A stretch of 24,697 nucleotides of DNA from Lysobacterales bacterium (GCA_021648045.1 JAKITM010000029.1:1-24697); one strand, 5' to 3'; shown: positions 6,041 to 15,187, counted from the first letter of the stretch. Notes: generated by a model from the sequence alone, not told the origin. Numbers and translations: made by a program.

Positions 6041-7921
6041 ATGAGTGACCACTCTCAGTTCAAGTTGCTTGGCAGTCGGCGCTTTGCGCCGTTTTTTATT
6101 ACCCAGTCTCTGGGTGCTTTCAATGACAATATATTCAAAAATGGTCTGGCAGCGTTAATCGTTTTTCGCTCCGCCGAGCTGATATCTTTGAATACAGACC
6201 AGCTGGTTAACCTCAGTGCTATGCTTTTCATCTTACCGTTCTTTCTTTTCTCGGCCTTGTTTGGGCAGTTTGCCGATAAATTTGAAAAATCACGCCAAAT
6301 CCGGCTGATCAAATTATTTGAGATTATTATCATGCTACTGGCGACCATCGGGTTTTACTATGACTCGTGGCCGTTATTGCTTGGCGTTCTTTTTTTGCTG
6401 GGGTTTCAATCGACTACTTTCGGGCCGATTAAATACGGTATGCTGCCGCAAATTTTACATCCTAAAGAATTGGTCGGGGGGAATGCACTTACTGAAACGG
6501 GAACTTTTGTGGCCATCTTGGCAGGTACCATACTTGGCCCTCAGCTCGCGGGAGTGGAAGCCGATTGGCCAGTATGGGTTGCGGCCGCCTGTTTGCTAGT
6601 TGCGGTAGCCGGTTGGCTGGCAAGTCGCGCTATACCGATGATCCCTGCTACTGCCCCGGAACTAAAAATTAATTGGAATATATTTACTGAATCCGTGCGC
6701 AACCTAGCTTACCTCAGGAAACATCGGGTGGTGCTGAATAGCGTTTTGGGGATTTCCTGGTTTTGGTTTTTCGGGGCAACCTTCCTGGTGCAAATTCCCA
6801 GTTATACCTACAACCTGCTCGGTGGCGATAAAAACCTGATGTCATTTTTATTGGGTTTGTTCATCATTGGTATATCAGTGGGTTCTTTGCTGTGTGAAAG
6901 GCTTTCGCGTAACAAAATAGAAATTGGCCTAGTGCCTTTAGGCAGCCTGGGTTTGACAATATTCGGCATTGACCTTTATTTTGCTAGTCCGGAGACGGTT
7001 CAGCAGGTGGTTAATATCAGCGGATTCTTTGCCCTTGAGCACAGTGGGCGCATAGTTTTTGATCTGATTATGATTGGTGTTTTTGGGGGCTTTTATACCG
7101 TACCCCTGTATGCACTGATACAGCAGCGAACCCCGGCGGAATTTCGTTCCCGGGTGATAGCGGGAAATAATATTATTAATGCCTTGCTGATGGTGCTTTC
7201 AGCAGCAATGGCAATGATATTACTGGGTAATATGGGCTTTAGCATCCCCGAGCTTTTCCTGGTGACGGCGATCTTGAATATTCTGGTTGGCGCTTATATT
7301 TTCACCGTGGTGCCGGAGTTCTTTATGCGCTTTATTGTCTGGATGATGATGAAGAGCATTTATCGTATTAAAGTTGTGGGTCTTGAAAACATCCCTGAAG
7401 AGGGTGCTGTGATCGTGGCTTCAAATCATGTCAGCTTTATTGATCCCTTATTACTGGGCGGTATTATTACCCGGCCACTGCGCTACGCCATGTATTATAA
7501 AATCTATGAGTTCCCGGGCTTGCGTTGGTTATTTAAGGCGGCAAAAGCATTCCCTATTGCAAGCAAGCAAGAAAATCCTGAAATTTTGAGCGCAGCGTAC
7601 CGGCGAATGCATGAGATTTTGGATGAAGGTGAGGTGTTAGGGATATTTCCCGAGGGTCTTATAACCTATGATGGAAGTATCAATCCTTTTAGGAAAGGGG
7701 TTGAAAAACTGGTTCGGGAGAACCCGGTTCCGGTGGTTCCAGTAGCCATCTGCAATCTTTGGGGTAGTATGTTTTCACGCAAGGACAAAGGGCTAAAACG
7801 CCGTCCGCGTAAGTTTTGGCAAAAAATCGAAGTGATTATCGGTACGCCAATCCCTGCAGATGAAGTGACTTCAGAGCGAATTGAGGCTGAGGTGCGGAAA
7901 CTTCGTGGGGACGCCTGCTAA
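6041..7921 (+). CDS. LplT-like MFS transporter / PlsC-like acyltransferase fusion
   Basis: The protein is 626 residues. Residues about 1-425 are a major-facilitator transporter of the LplT type, with GAFNDNIFKNGLAALIV near 25 and about twelve hydrophobic helices. Residues about 435-626 are a PlsC 1-acylglycerol-phosphate acyltransferase domain with the HX4D motif NHVSFIDP (His463, Asp468) and FPEG (536-539). In E. coli, LplT flips lysophospholipids inward and the separate Aas protein reacylates them; here transport and acyl transfer are one inner-membrane polypeptide. The AMP-dependent acyl-ACP synthetase domain that follows in the three-domain form is absent, so the acyl donor must come from elsewhere. 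The likely role is lysophospholipid salvage and membrane repair. It converges on the methyltransferase gene with a gap of only 9 bp. Confidence 0.9.
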   Translation: MSDHSQFKLLGSRRFAPFFITQSLGAFNDNIFKNGLAALIVFRSAELISLNTDQLVNLSAMLFILPFFLFSALFGQFADKFEKSRQIRLIKLFEIIIMLLATIGFYYDSWPLLLGVLFLLGFQSTTFGPIKYGMLPQILHPKELVGGNALTETGTFVAILAGTILGPQLAGVEADWPVWVAAACLLVAVAGWLASRAIPMIPATAPELKINWNIFTESVRNLAYLRKHRVVLNSVLGISWFWFFGATFLVQIPSYTYNLLGGDKNLMSFLLGLFIIGISVGSLLCERLSRNKIEIGLVPLGSLGLTIFGIDLYFASPETVQQVVNISGFFALEHSGRIVFDLIMIGVFGGFYTVPLYALIQQRTPAEFRSRVIAGNNIINALLMVLSAAMAMILLGNMGFSIPELFLVTAILNILVGAYIFTVVPEFFMRFIVWMMMKSIYRIKVVGLENIPEEGAVIVASNHVSFIDPLLLGGIITRPLRYAMYYKIYEFPGLRWLFKAAKAFPIASKQENPEILSAAYRRMHEILDEGEVLGIFPEGLITYDGSINPFRKGVEKLVRENPVPVVPVAICNLWGSMFSRKDKGLKRRPRKFWQKIEVIIGTPIPADEVTSERIEAEVRKLRGDAC

Positions 7922-7930
7922 ATACAAAAG

Positions 7931-8680
7931 CTACTTTGTCGCCAATAGAATTAATCGATCCGAATCGAGGTCATACTCGCTGCCGTCGAGATCACCAAAA
8001 ACTTGCACGGTAGAAAACCCCGCCGCCAATAATCTGTCCTGTAACTCAACTGCTGTGTAAATATTAAGACTAAAACTCGCCCTGAAGACTTTGTCCTTAG
8101 AGACCAGCGTCCACTCATTATCTAGCCGGCTGAGGTTATCCAACAAAATAGGTTGCTCTATCAATAACTCTGTCGGGCTTATTTCACGAGTGAGCAGGGG
8201 TTCGTAATTGTGAATAATATATTCTTTGCCGGCGACATCAAGAAGAAATTTGCCACCAATAGTGAGTGATTGATAAACATTATCGAGCACTTTCTGGTCA
8301 TCGCCCGGGGCTTCAAAATAACCGAATGATGTCCACATGCTCAAGATTAGGTCAAAGCTTGCCGGGCGGATAAACTCGCGCATATCAGCCTTGAGAATCT
8401 CAACGCTATGCTGATGCGGCGTTGCTTCGAGCTTGTCAGCTAAAATGTCGAGCAGGTAGCCGCTGGTATCAACGGCGGTAAGCTGGTAGCCCAACTCAGC
8501 AAATGGCAGTATATGGCGGCCGGGCCCGCAAGCTAGGTCAAGAATGTTCGCCGTGTCTAAGCCTGTCAGTTGGATTATTTGAGGGGTTTGTTCAGCGGCT
8601 AGTGCGAACTGTTCAGGGGAAAACATCGTCGCATAAAATTCAAGCCATAATTGTTCGTCCAGAAACCAGTCAGAATTCAT
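7931..8680 (-). CDS. Class I SAM-dependent methyltransferase
   Basis: The protein is 249 residues with a Rossmann-type methyltransferase fold. Motif I ILDLACGPGRH lies near 46-56, the acidic loop LTAVDTS is about 20 residues later, and LKADMREF followed by SFDLILSMWTSFGYF represents motifs II-IV. The N terminus (WLEFYATMFSPEQF) resembles a lid helix found in the Methyltransf_25 type. The substrate cannot be read from the sequence. It is divergent from lptD across about 180 bp and converges on the acyltransferase fusion. A TATAAT-like element is seen on the minus strand near 8729-8734, without a good -35. Confidence 0.85.
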   Translation of the reverse strand: MNSDWFLDEQLWLEFYATMFSPEQFALAAEQTPQIIQLTGLDTANILDLACGPGRHILPFAELGYQLTAVDTSGYLLDILADKLEATPHQHSVEILKADMREFIRPASFDLILSMWTSFGYFEAPGDDQKVLDNVYQSLTIGGKFLLDVAGKEYIIHNYEPLLTREISPTELLIEQPILLDNLSRLDNEWTLVSKDKVFRASFSLNIYTAVELQDRLLAAGFSTVQVFGDLDGSEYDLDSDRLILLATK

Positions 8681-8744
8681 TGTTAATACTCGCCGTGGGT
8701 AAATGGTAAATGCTTAATATAAATTTATTATAACCAGTTATTCG

Positions 8745-8773
8745 TTGCTCGGATTTATTCTCTGCAGTAAAAT
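8745..8773 (+). promoter_or_regulatory. Candidate sigma70 promoter upstream of lptD
   Basis: TTGCTC (8745-8750) and TAAAAT (8768-8773) have 17-bp spacing. The -10 matches 5 of 6 consensus positions, the -35 only 3. It would give a leader of about 80 nt. The same intergenic region must also hold the minus-strand methyltransferase promoter. A sigmaE-type promoter, known for lptD in enterobacteria, was looked for and not seen. Confidence 0.3.
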
Positions 8774-8858
8774 TAATTTTATATTAACGACCTGCCGGCA
8801 ATCGACTGGTAAACTATAAGTATCGAGACTGTCTCCCCAATTTGGAATCTGCACCCCA

Positions 8859-11054
8859 GTGAAACCAGCTATCTATAAAATTGGCAATTGGATCACTCCA
8901 TTGCTTATGCTTAGTCTGCCCGTAGCTAGCTTTGCGATGGAAAAAAATTCACCGCAGCTACCGCAGGGCTGTCCCTTGGTGTTGACTGAATTTGAAGTTC
9001 CTGAGCTGGAAAACAGACAAGACCTGCCCATTGATATTAGCGCAATAGAAGGCGATTTTGCTCGGCCGATGTCTGTTTTTACTGGCGATGTGGTGGTAAC
9101 CCGTGGCGCTCAGCAGTTAAAAACTGATTTGCTTAAATATAACATCGACAAAAAGCACCTGAACTTCCCTGAGCCGTTAGCGTATCGGGATGCTGGATTG
9201 TTTCTCCTGGCTGCAAGTGCAGAGTATGATCTGCTGGAAGAGTCGGGCTCGTTTCAACAAGTGGACTACCAGTTATTCAGCAATAATAGCAAGGGGCGTG
9301 CGAGCAAAGCCCTGGTAAGTAAGGGTAGCCAACTGAGCATGGATGGGGTGGAGTACACAACTTGCCAGGGGGATGACCCGGATTGGCAGATTATTGCTAA
9401 AAACATCAGTATTAATGCGCAAACGGGTCGCGGTATAGCCCGTGGAGCAAAGCTAGAAATTAAGGGTATACCGGTGCTATATACCCCCTGGCTCAGTTTT
9501 CCGATCGATGATCGCAGGCAAACCGGATTCTTATATCCCTCGTTGGGGTCCTCGAATGATAATGGATTTGATGTGTCGATTCCCTGGTACTGGAACATCG
9601 CCCCGAATCAGGATTTAACTTTAACGCCGCGCTGGATAACAGACCGCGGCTTTATGCTCGGTAGCCAATACCGTTTTATGACTGCACGCACTATTAACAG
9701 TGTGGATATTAAGTACCTTGCCGACGATGACAGAACGGGTGAAGATCGCTATCACTATAAAGTTTCTCATAAAGGGATAATTAACCCTCAGTGGAAAACA
9801 AAGCTGCTCTTGAACCGGGTCAGCGATGAAGATTATTTCTTCGATCTTGGAAACTCCTTGGTGCAATCCTCGCGACAATTTTTACGCTCACAGGTGGGTA
9901 TAAGCGGGCGTGGAAAGTACTGGGGTTTCGACTTGCAGGCAGATAATTTCCAGATATTAGACGCGGAAATCAACCCCAATCGCGGGCCATATAGCCGTGT
10001 GCCCCAGTTGCGTTACCGGCTAGATATGCCGATTAACAAAAGCCGGTTTGATTTTCGTCTCGACAGTGAACTGGTCGCATTTGATCGAAGAGCAGGAGTA
10101 ACGGGCGGGCGCGCCGATGTTCTAAGCCAGTTGTTATGGACTTATGAGGAAGCGGCCGGCTTTGTGCAGCCGGCAATTGCTTATCGGGTGACCCAGTATT
10201 CGTTGAATAACAATCTCGATTTTGTAGATAACTCGCCGGGCCGCAGCAATTTGATTGCGAGTTTTGATGCGGGTTTGTATTTCGACCGTGAGTTGAAAAG
10301 CGGGGCCCAGCAAACTCTAGAGCCCCGGTTGTTTTATCTTTTTGTGCCGTTTGAGAATCAAGATGATCTGCCGGATTTTGATACCGACGAAATGACATTT
10401 GGATTTGGTCAACTATTTAGCTACAACCGCTTTATTGGTGCTGACCGCCAGGGGGATGCAAACCAGCTGACATTGGCGCTGACCAGTCGTACATTTGATT
10501 CTACCCAAGGTTTGGAACGCTTTAATTTAAGTTTGGGTCAAATCTTGTACTTCGCTGACCAAAAAGTACAACTACGGCCAGGCGATCCGGTAAATAAAGC
10601 CGGCACCTCCGATTTTATTGCTGAAGCCAGTTGGTACCCATCTCAAGTTTGGGCGACTCGGGCTGGCTTACAGTGGAGCTGGGAAGAAAATGAGCTGGAT
10701 GTGGGCTATGCCGGCATTGACTATCAATCGAGTTCTCGACTGCAATTGAGTTTCGAATACCGTTATCGCCTCGACTCTGTTGATCAATTTGATATTCGTG
10801 CATCTGTTCCCATATCTTCCCGTTGGCGATTGATGGGCCGTTGGAATTACGACCGAGACGAGGCAGGCACCCTGGAAGCGCTAGCGGGCTTTGAATACAG
10901 CAGTTGCTGCTGGGCTATGCGTCTGCTGGCTAGGCGTTATCTGCGTAACAACGATGGCGAGACACGCACCGGTATTTACCTGGAATTTGAGCTAACCGGA
11001 TTGGGTATCCTCGGGCGTGAGCCGTACAAATTGTTTAATGACCGTAATTTTTAG
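8859..11054 (+). CDS. lptD: LPS-assembly protein LptD
   Basis: The protein is 731 residues (E. coli 784). It is the outer-membrane beta-barrel that, plugged by the lipoprotein LptE, inserts lipopolysaccharide into the outer leaflet. A signal peptide covers residues 1-26 (LLMLSLPVASFA). The OstA/LptA-like N-terminal jellyroll spans about 60-190, with FTGDVVVTRG near 74. The C-terminal barrel domain runs from about 200 to the end. All four cysteines that form the interdomain disulfides in E. coli have counterparts here: Cys38, Cys169 and the adjacent pair Cys683-Cys684. The start is GTG at 8859, chosen because it gives a complete signal peptide; no ATG lies nearby in frame. It leads the conserved lptD-surA-pdxA-rsmA block. 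Confidence 0.95.
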   Translation: MKPAIYKIGNWITPLLMLSLPVASFAMEKNSPQLPQGCPLVLTEFEVPELENRQDLPIDISAIEGDFARPMSVFTGDVVVTRGAQQLKTDLLKYNIDKKHLNFPEPLAYRDAGLFLLAASAEYDLLEESGSFQQVDYQLFSNNSKGRASKALVSKGSQLSMDGVEYTTCQGDDPDWQIIAKNISINAQTGRGIARGAKLEIKGIPVLYTPWLSFPIDDRRQTGFLYPSLGSSNDNGFDVSIPWYWNIAPNQDLTLTPRWITDRGFMLGSQYRFMTARTINSVDIKYLADDDRTGEDRYHYKVSHKGIINPQWKTKLLLNRVSDEDYFFDLGNSLVQSSRQFLRSQVGISGRGKYWGFDLQADNFQILDAEINPNRGPYSRVPQLRYRLDMPINKSRFDFRLDSELVAFDRRAGVTGGRADVLSQLLWTYEEAAGFVQPAIAYRVTQYSLNNNLDFVDNSPGRSNLIASFDAGLYFDRELKSGAQQTLEPRLFYLFVPFENQDDLPDFDTDEMTFGFGQLFSYNRFIGADRQGDANQLTLALTSRTFDSTQGLERFNLSLGQILYFADQKVQLRPGDPVNKAGTSDFIAEASWYPSQVWATRAGLQWSWEENELDVGYAGIDYQSSSRLQLSFEYRYRLDSVDQFDIRASVPISSRWRLMGRWNYDRDEAGTLEALAGFEYSSCCWAMRLLARRYLRNNDGETRTGIYLEFELTGLGILGREPYKLFNDRNF

Positions 11055-11117
11055 CCAGTTTGACCGTTAAATACAGGTACAATAGCGATCTGTTTGATTG
11101 ATATAGAAAATCTAATT

Positions 11118-12419
11118 ATGACTATAAAATTTTCCAACCGATATATTTTATTCCTGCTTGCGCCGCTGTTGTTGTTTGTCGGTGCTGAAAACATCCGCGC
11201 AGAAGTCCAGCCTTTAGACAGCATTGTTGCCGTTGTTAACGAAGATGTGATTATGCGTAGCGAGCTTGACCAGGCGGTCGCTGGTGTAATGGACCGTATC
11301 CGCCAGTCGGGTGGTAATATGCCTGGCAAAGCACTGCTAGAAAATCAGGTGATTGAAAACTTGATTTCGACCAAGTTACAGGTGCAACGCGCTCACGGTA
11401 CCGGGATCCGTGTAAGTGACAGCGATATTGACTCTGCATTGGGTCAGGTTGCCAGTCAAAACAAAATGTCAATTGAGCAATTGCGCGGCGCCATTGAGAG
11501 GGATGGTTTTAATTTTACCGAGTTCAGGCAAAGCCTGGGTGACGATATGATGATGCGTGAGCTGAAAGAGCGTGTGGTCGGTAGCATGGTTAATGTCACC
11601 GAATCGGAAATCAATATTTTGCTGGCAACGCGAGATCTAGATGATGGTGAGTTCCTGCTTTCGCACATAATGATTAGCGTGCCGGAAGGTGCTACACCCG
11701 AGCAGTTGGCTGAAGGCACTGACCGGATCAACGATGTTTATCGGCGTTTACAGGAAGGTATGGATTTTAAATCTGCGGCAATATCCTATTCCGAAGCCCC
11801 GGAGGCATTAGAAGGCGGCACTGTAGGCTGGCGTGATCTTAATTCTATTCCCCGCTATTTTGCTGAAGCCATAGAACCATTAGGAACAGGGGGATATACC
11901 GAAGCTATGCGCAGCCCGGCTGGATACCATATTTTTCGAGTGGACGACAAGCGTGAACGCGGCAAAGTAGTCATCAAAGAATATAACGCTCGCCATATTA
12001 TGATACAAGTTACCGAGTTGCGAAACGCTCGTCAGGCCATGGATAAAGTTATGGATATTAAGAAGCAGCTGGCTGAAGGTGCCGACTTTGAAACGCTGGC
12101 AAAATCAGATTCCGATGATACCACCAGTGCAAATTTGGGTGGCGATCTCGGCTGGTTTGTACCTGAAAAATACGGTGACCGAATGAAAGTTATGCTCGAA
12201 GGCCTGGGTGTAGAAGGTATTTCAGAACCATTCCAAACCGAGGCCGGTTGGCATATAGCCCAGTTTCTGGGGCAACGGGAAGTCGATAGAACCGAAGAAA
12301 CCACCCGTAATCAAGCCCGCAACATGATCCGCCAACGCAAAGCGGAACAGGAAGTTAATCAATTTCTGCGGCAGATGCGCGATGAAGCCTATGTGGACAT
12401 TCGTATCGATGCTGGGTAA
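11118..12419 (+). CDS. surA: Periplasmic chaperone / peptidyl-prolyl isomerase SurA
   Basis: The protein is 433 residues (E. coli 428). SurA escorts unfolded outer-membrane proteins, including LptD, through the periplasm. A signal peptide (FLLAPLLLFVGAENIRA) is followed by the SurA N-terminal domain, with LDSIVAVVNEDVIMRSEL at its start. Two parvulin domains follow, near 172-275 (LSHIMISVPEG) and 285-385 (ARHIMIQVTE), and then a C-terminal helix with RNQARNMIRQRKAEQEV. An in-frame TTG lies 24 bp upstream at 11094, but the ATG at 11118 is preferred because it begins directly before the basic n-region of the signal. It follows lptD after 63 bp, and the gene order is that of most Gammaproteobacteria. 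Confidence 0.95.
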   Translation: MTIKFSNRYILFLLAPLLLFVGAENIRAEVQPLDSIVAVVNEDVIMRSELDQAVAGVMDRIRQSGGNMPGKALLENQVIENLISTKLQVQRAHGTGIRVSDSDIDSALGQVASQNKMSIEQLRGAIERDGFNFTEFRQSLGDDMMMRELKERVVGSMVNVTESEINILLATRDLDDGEFLLSHIMISVPEGATPEQLAEGTDRINDVYRRLQEGMDFKSAAISYSEAPEALEGGTVGWRDLNSIPRYFAEAIEPLGTGGYTEAMRSPAGYHIFRVDDKRERGKVVIKEYNARHIMIQVTELRNARQAMDKVMDIKKQLAEGADFETLAKSDSDDTTSANLGGDLGWFVPEKYGDRMKVMLEGLGVEGISEPFQTEAGWHIAQFLGQREVDRTEETTRNQARNMIRQRKAEQEVNQFLRQMRDEAYVDIRIDAG

Positions 12420-12450
12420 AACCACCATCCCCAGATAGAGGTAATGCGAC

Positions 12451-13488
12451 TTGCTTGATTCGGGTACACCGCTACTGGTAACCGCCGGAGAGCCGGCCGG
12501 TATTGGCCCGGAACTGATGGTTCGTACGCTCGCTTTGCCGACTGCAACTAAGCTGACACAAGTACCATTATTAGTTGTAGCCGATGCCGGTCTTATTCAG
12601 CGGGCGGCCAGTCATTTTGGCCTTGCCACAGCGCGAATTGATAAGCATGTACAGGTGTTTGAATCCCTAGAAGAATATTCTAGTGCTAAACCAAGACCTG
12701 ATCAGCTAGCTGTTTTGCATGTGCCAATGGCTGTGCCTGAAACTCTGGGTAAACTCGATGCCCGTAATTCTTCATATGTGCTCAATACATTGCGTATAGC
12801 AACCGAACTCTGCCTCAGTGGCGATGCGGCGGGCTTAGTAACGGCACCTCTGCATAAGGGTATTATTAACGAGGCCAGCATCGATAATGCATTCTTCAGT
12901 GGGCATACTGAATACCTCGCGGAGTTATCCAATGCCCCAAGAGTGGTGATGATGTTGGCAACCGCAGGCCTGCGGGTGGCGTTAGTGACAACTCACCTGC
13001 CGCTGAAAGATATTGCCGCGGCAATAAGCTTTCAACGCGTCACTGAAACACTGGAAATACTACATAGTGAAATGCGTAATAAATTTAATTTAAATCGGCC
13101 GCGAATCACTGTTTGTGGACTGAATCCGCATGCCGGGGAGGGCGGGCATTTAGGCATGGAAGAAATTGAAATCATCGAGCCTGCATTACAGCATTGTCGC
13201 GCCCAGGGCATGGACATTATCGGACCGTTGCCCGCCGATACTGCATTCACCCCGGCAAATATCGATAAAAGTGATGTTATTCTGGCGATGTATCATGACC
13301 AGGGTCTGCCGGTACTGAAACACGCGGGTTTTGGCAATGCCATTAATATCACTCTCGGATTACCCTTTATTCGCACATCGGTCGATCACGGAACCGCACT
13401 GGATATAGCCGGTCTGGGCAAGGCAGATACTGCCAGTTTAGCGCTGGCCATTAAAACCGCAGCTGAAATGGCCGTTAGGAAAATATGA
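12451..13488 (+). CDS. pdxA: 4-hydroxythreonine-4-phosphate dehydrogenase PdxA
   Basis: The protein is 345 residues (E. coli 329). It oxidises 4-phosphohydroxy-L-threonine with NAD in the DXP-dependent synthesis of pyridoxal phosphate; cytosolic. The N-terminal motif is TAGEPAGIGPEL. The three metal-binding histidines are in SGHTEYLAEL (His152), GLNPHAGEGG (His227) and MYHDQGLPVLKH (His282). GPLPADTAF and FIRTSVDHGTALDIAG are also family signatures. The start is TTG at 12451, supported by AGAGGT about 8 nt upstream; the ATG at 12443 is out of frame and stops after four codons. It lies 31 bp after surA and overlaps rsmA by 4 bp, so translational coupling is likely. Confidence 0.95.
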   Translation: MLDSGTPLLVTAGEPAGIGPELMVRTLALPTATKLTQVPLLVVADAGLIQRAASHFGLATARIDKHVQVFESLEEYSSAKPRPDQLAVLHVPMAVPETLGKLDARNSSYVLNTLRIATELCLSGDAAGLVTAPLHKGIINEASIDNAFFSGHTEYLAELSNAPRVVMMLATAGLRVALVTTHLPLKDIAAAISFQRVTETLEILHSEMRNKFNLNRPRITVCGLNPHAGEGGHLGMEEIEIIEPALQHCRAQGMDIIGPLPADTAFTPANIDKSDVILAMYHDQGLPVLKHAGFGNAINITLGLPFIRTSVDHGTALDIAGLGKADTASLALAIKTAAEMAVRKI

Positions 13489-14276
13489 AACATAAACCGC
13501 GTAAACGCTTTGGCCAGAATTTTCTTGTTGATCAAACAATAATCCAACGGATTGTCGATTCTATCAATACCGGTCCGGGACAGACTGTGGTTGAGATTGG
13601 CCCGGGTCAGGGCGCGTTGACGCTACCTTTGCTAGAAACCGGCTGCGATCTGCATGTAATTGAAATTGACCGTGATCTGGTGGCGAAATTACGCTTAGAT
13701 TACCCGGTTCAGCTTAATGATGAACGCCGATTTTTCCTGCATCAGGCGGATGCCTTGCGCGCAGATATCGGTAAAATTGCCGGTGTGGATAACTTCAAGC
13801 TGGTCGGTAATTTGCCTTACAATATTTCTACACCCTTGATATTTCACACCTTTACCTGGCGCAAACAAATTTCAGAAATGCTGTTTATGTTGCAAAAAGA
13901 GGTGGTCAACCGAATGGCAGCTTCAGCTGGAGACGGAAAGACTTACGGTCGGCTGTCGGTGATGACCCAGTACTATTGCAAGGTTGAACCATTATTTACG
14001 GTGCCGCCGGGGGCGTTTTTCCCGCCGCCACAGGTGCATTCCAGTATTGTGCGCCTAATTCCACATCACAGTCTGCCAGTAAAGGTTAATGATGAAGACC
14101 GTTTCGATAAAATCGTCAAGGCGGCTTTTGGGATGCGGCGTAAAACCTTGCGCAATGCGCTCAAGTTGTTAATGTCTGCTGATGAAATTATAGCTGCAGG
14201 TATTCAACCATCTGTACGCGCTGAGCAACTCACACTGGAAGAATTCGCCGCACTCGCCAACCATGTGTGTGGCTAG
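13485..14276 (+). CDS. rsmA: 16S rRNA (adenine1518-N6/adenine1519-N6)-dimethyltransferase RsmA (KsgA)
   Basis: The protein is 263 residues (E. coli 273). It dimethylates two adjacent adenines in the 3' terminal helix of 16S rRNA, a late step of 30S subunit assembly; it is the KsgA enzyme whose loss gives kasugamycin resistance. The N-terminal signature is KRFGQNFLVD. The SAM-binding motif EIGPGQG is at 37-43, the catalytic NLPY motif at 109-112, and the C-terminal region contains AAFGMRRKTLRNAL. Its ATG overlaps the pdxA stop as ATGA. The following apaG/apaH pair common in relatives is absent; a 158-bp gap and a PepSY gene follow. Confidence 0.96.
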   Translation: MKHKPRKRFGQNFLVDQTIIQRIVDSINTGPGQTVVEIGPGQGALTLPLLETGCDLHVIEIDRDLVAKLRLDYPVQLNDERRFFLHQADALRADIGKIAGVDNFKLVGNLPYNISTPLIFHTFTWRKQISEMLFMLQKEVVNRMAASAGDGKTYGRLSVMTQYYCKVEPLFTVPPGAFFPPPQVHSSIVRLIPHHSLPVKVNDEDRFDKIVKAAFGMRRKTLRNALKLLMSADEIIAAGIQPSVRAEQLTLEEFAALANHVCG

Positions 14277-14354
14277 TGTGGTGTTATTGGGTCAGCGTGC
14301 AAGCGTTAGTTTTTATCAGCAAGCAAGAACCGGTAGAGTTTAAAGAGTGCATTT

Positions 14355-14375
14355 GATGCCACTAGGATGCCACTA
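14355..14375. repeat. Perfect 10-bp direct repeat with 11-bp period
   Basis: GATGCCACTA occurs at 14355-14364 and 14366-14375, separated by a single G. The copies are one helical turn apart, the arrangement bound in tandem by OmpR/PhoB-type response regulators. The repeat lies 60 bp before the ATG of the PepSY gene and just before a 13-bp palindrome. A regulatory role is inference. Confidence 0.4.
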
Positions 14376-14387
14376 TGTGCACCTGGG

Positions 14388-14400
14388 GCATAGGCTATGC
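14388..14400. promoter_or_regulatory. 13-bp palindrome upstream of the PepSY gene
   Basis: GCATAG-G-CTATGC is a perfect 6+1+6 palindrome whose right end is 34 nt before the ATG at 14435, where an operator overlapping a promoter would be expected. With a one-base centre it is too tight for an RNA hairpin loop, so DNA binding by a dimeric regulator is the more likely reading. Confidence 0.3.
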
Positions 14401-14434
14401 AAATATCCACCTGTAGACTAAGAGAATTAATACA

Positions 14435-15187
14435 ATGAACATGGCTAAAATCATCAGAAAAACCCATCGTTGGGCAGGTTTAATTTTAGGCGTTCAACTG
14501 CTACTTTGGACAGTCAGTGGTTTTTACTTTGCGTTGATTCCCATTGAAGAAATTCGCGGGGAACATCTGGCGGTGTCGGCCAAAAGTTTTGAACTTGCCT
14601 CTCTAGAAAGTTTTCAAGCGCCAGGGCTGGCATTGAATGGCTTTATGAGCCAACACCCAACGGCGGTGATCAGCTCGGTCTCACTTGCACACATGCGCGG
14701 CAGGGATGTGTATCGAATACAAGCGCTTATTGATGACAAGCCCCACAACCGGTTGATAGATGCAAGAACAGGCGCGCCAGTCGCCATGATGCAGGCTAAA
14801 GAGGCGGAATTAATCGCCAGCCAGTTGATCACATTTTCTGCAGTAGCGGATCAAGTCGACTTTATCGAGGCTGCTGATGCTGATGCTGAATTCCGTGGTC
14901 GGGTATTACCGATTTATAGCCTTTATTACGGCGATGAGTCCAATTTCAACCTGTATCTGGATGCTTGGACCGGCGAGCTAGTTGCCCGACGGACTACTTA
15001 TTGGCGAATCTTTGACTTTCTCTGGATGCTGCATATCATGGATTATGATGACCGCAGTGATTTCAATAATAACTTGCTACGGGTGTTTGCATTAAGCACG
15101 GTTTTCTTTGTTATCAGTGGTTTTGCACTCTGGCTGGTAAGTAGTCAATGGATGCGCAACCGGCGCCTGCGTAAAGCGAAAATATAG
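14435..15187 (+). CDS. PepSY-type membrane protein
   Basis: The protein is 250 residues. A basic N terminus (KIIRKTHRWAGLILGV) leads into a membrane helix at about 12-36. A periplasmic segment of about 175 residues follows and contains a PepSY-like stretch (YRIQALIDDKPHNRLIDART, then LYLDAWTGELVARRTTYWR). WMLHIMDYDDRSDFNNNLLR precedes the second helix at about 214-235 and a basic cytosolic tail. The H-W-G motif and the DFLWMLHxMDY element are typical of PepSY-associated TM proteins, some of which take part in metal or siderophore reduction; the substrate here is unknown. The stop TAG lies inside an 11-bp tandem repeat. It is the first gene after rsmA and probably has its own promoter. Confidence 0.8.
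   Translation: MNMAKIIRKTHRWAGLILGVQLLLWTVSGFYFALIPIEEIRGEHLAVSAKSFELASLESFQAPGLALNGFMSQHPTAVISSVSLAHMRGRDVYRIQALIDDKPHNRLIDARTGAPVAMMQAKEAELIASQLITFSAVADQVDFIEAADADAEFRGRVLPIYSLYYGDESNFNLYLDAWTGELVARRTTYWRIFDFLWMLHIMDYDDRSDFNNNLLRVFALSTVFFVISGFALWLVSSQWMRNRRLRKAKI

Noticed and set aside
9266..9598. Long minus-strand frame inside lptD
   Set aside because: It is a shadow of the lptD coding strand; the plus frame carries the family motifs and cysteines.
11060..11083. TTGACC and TACAAT resembling a promoter before surA
   Set aside because: The hexamers are only 12 bp apart, too short for a sigma70 promoter.
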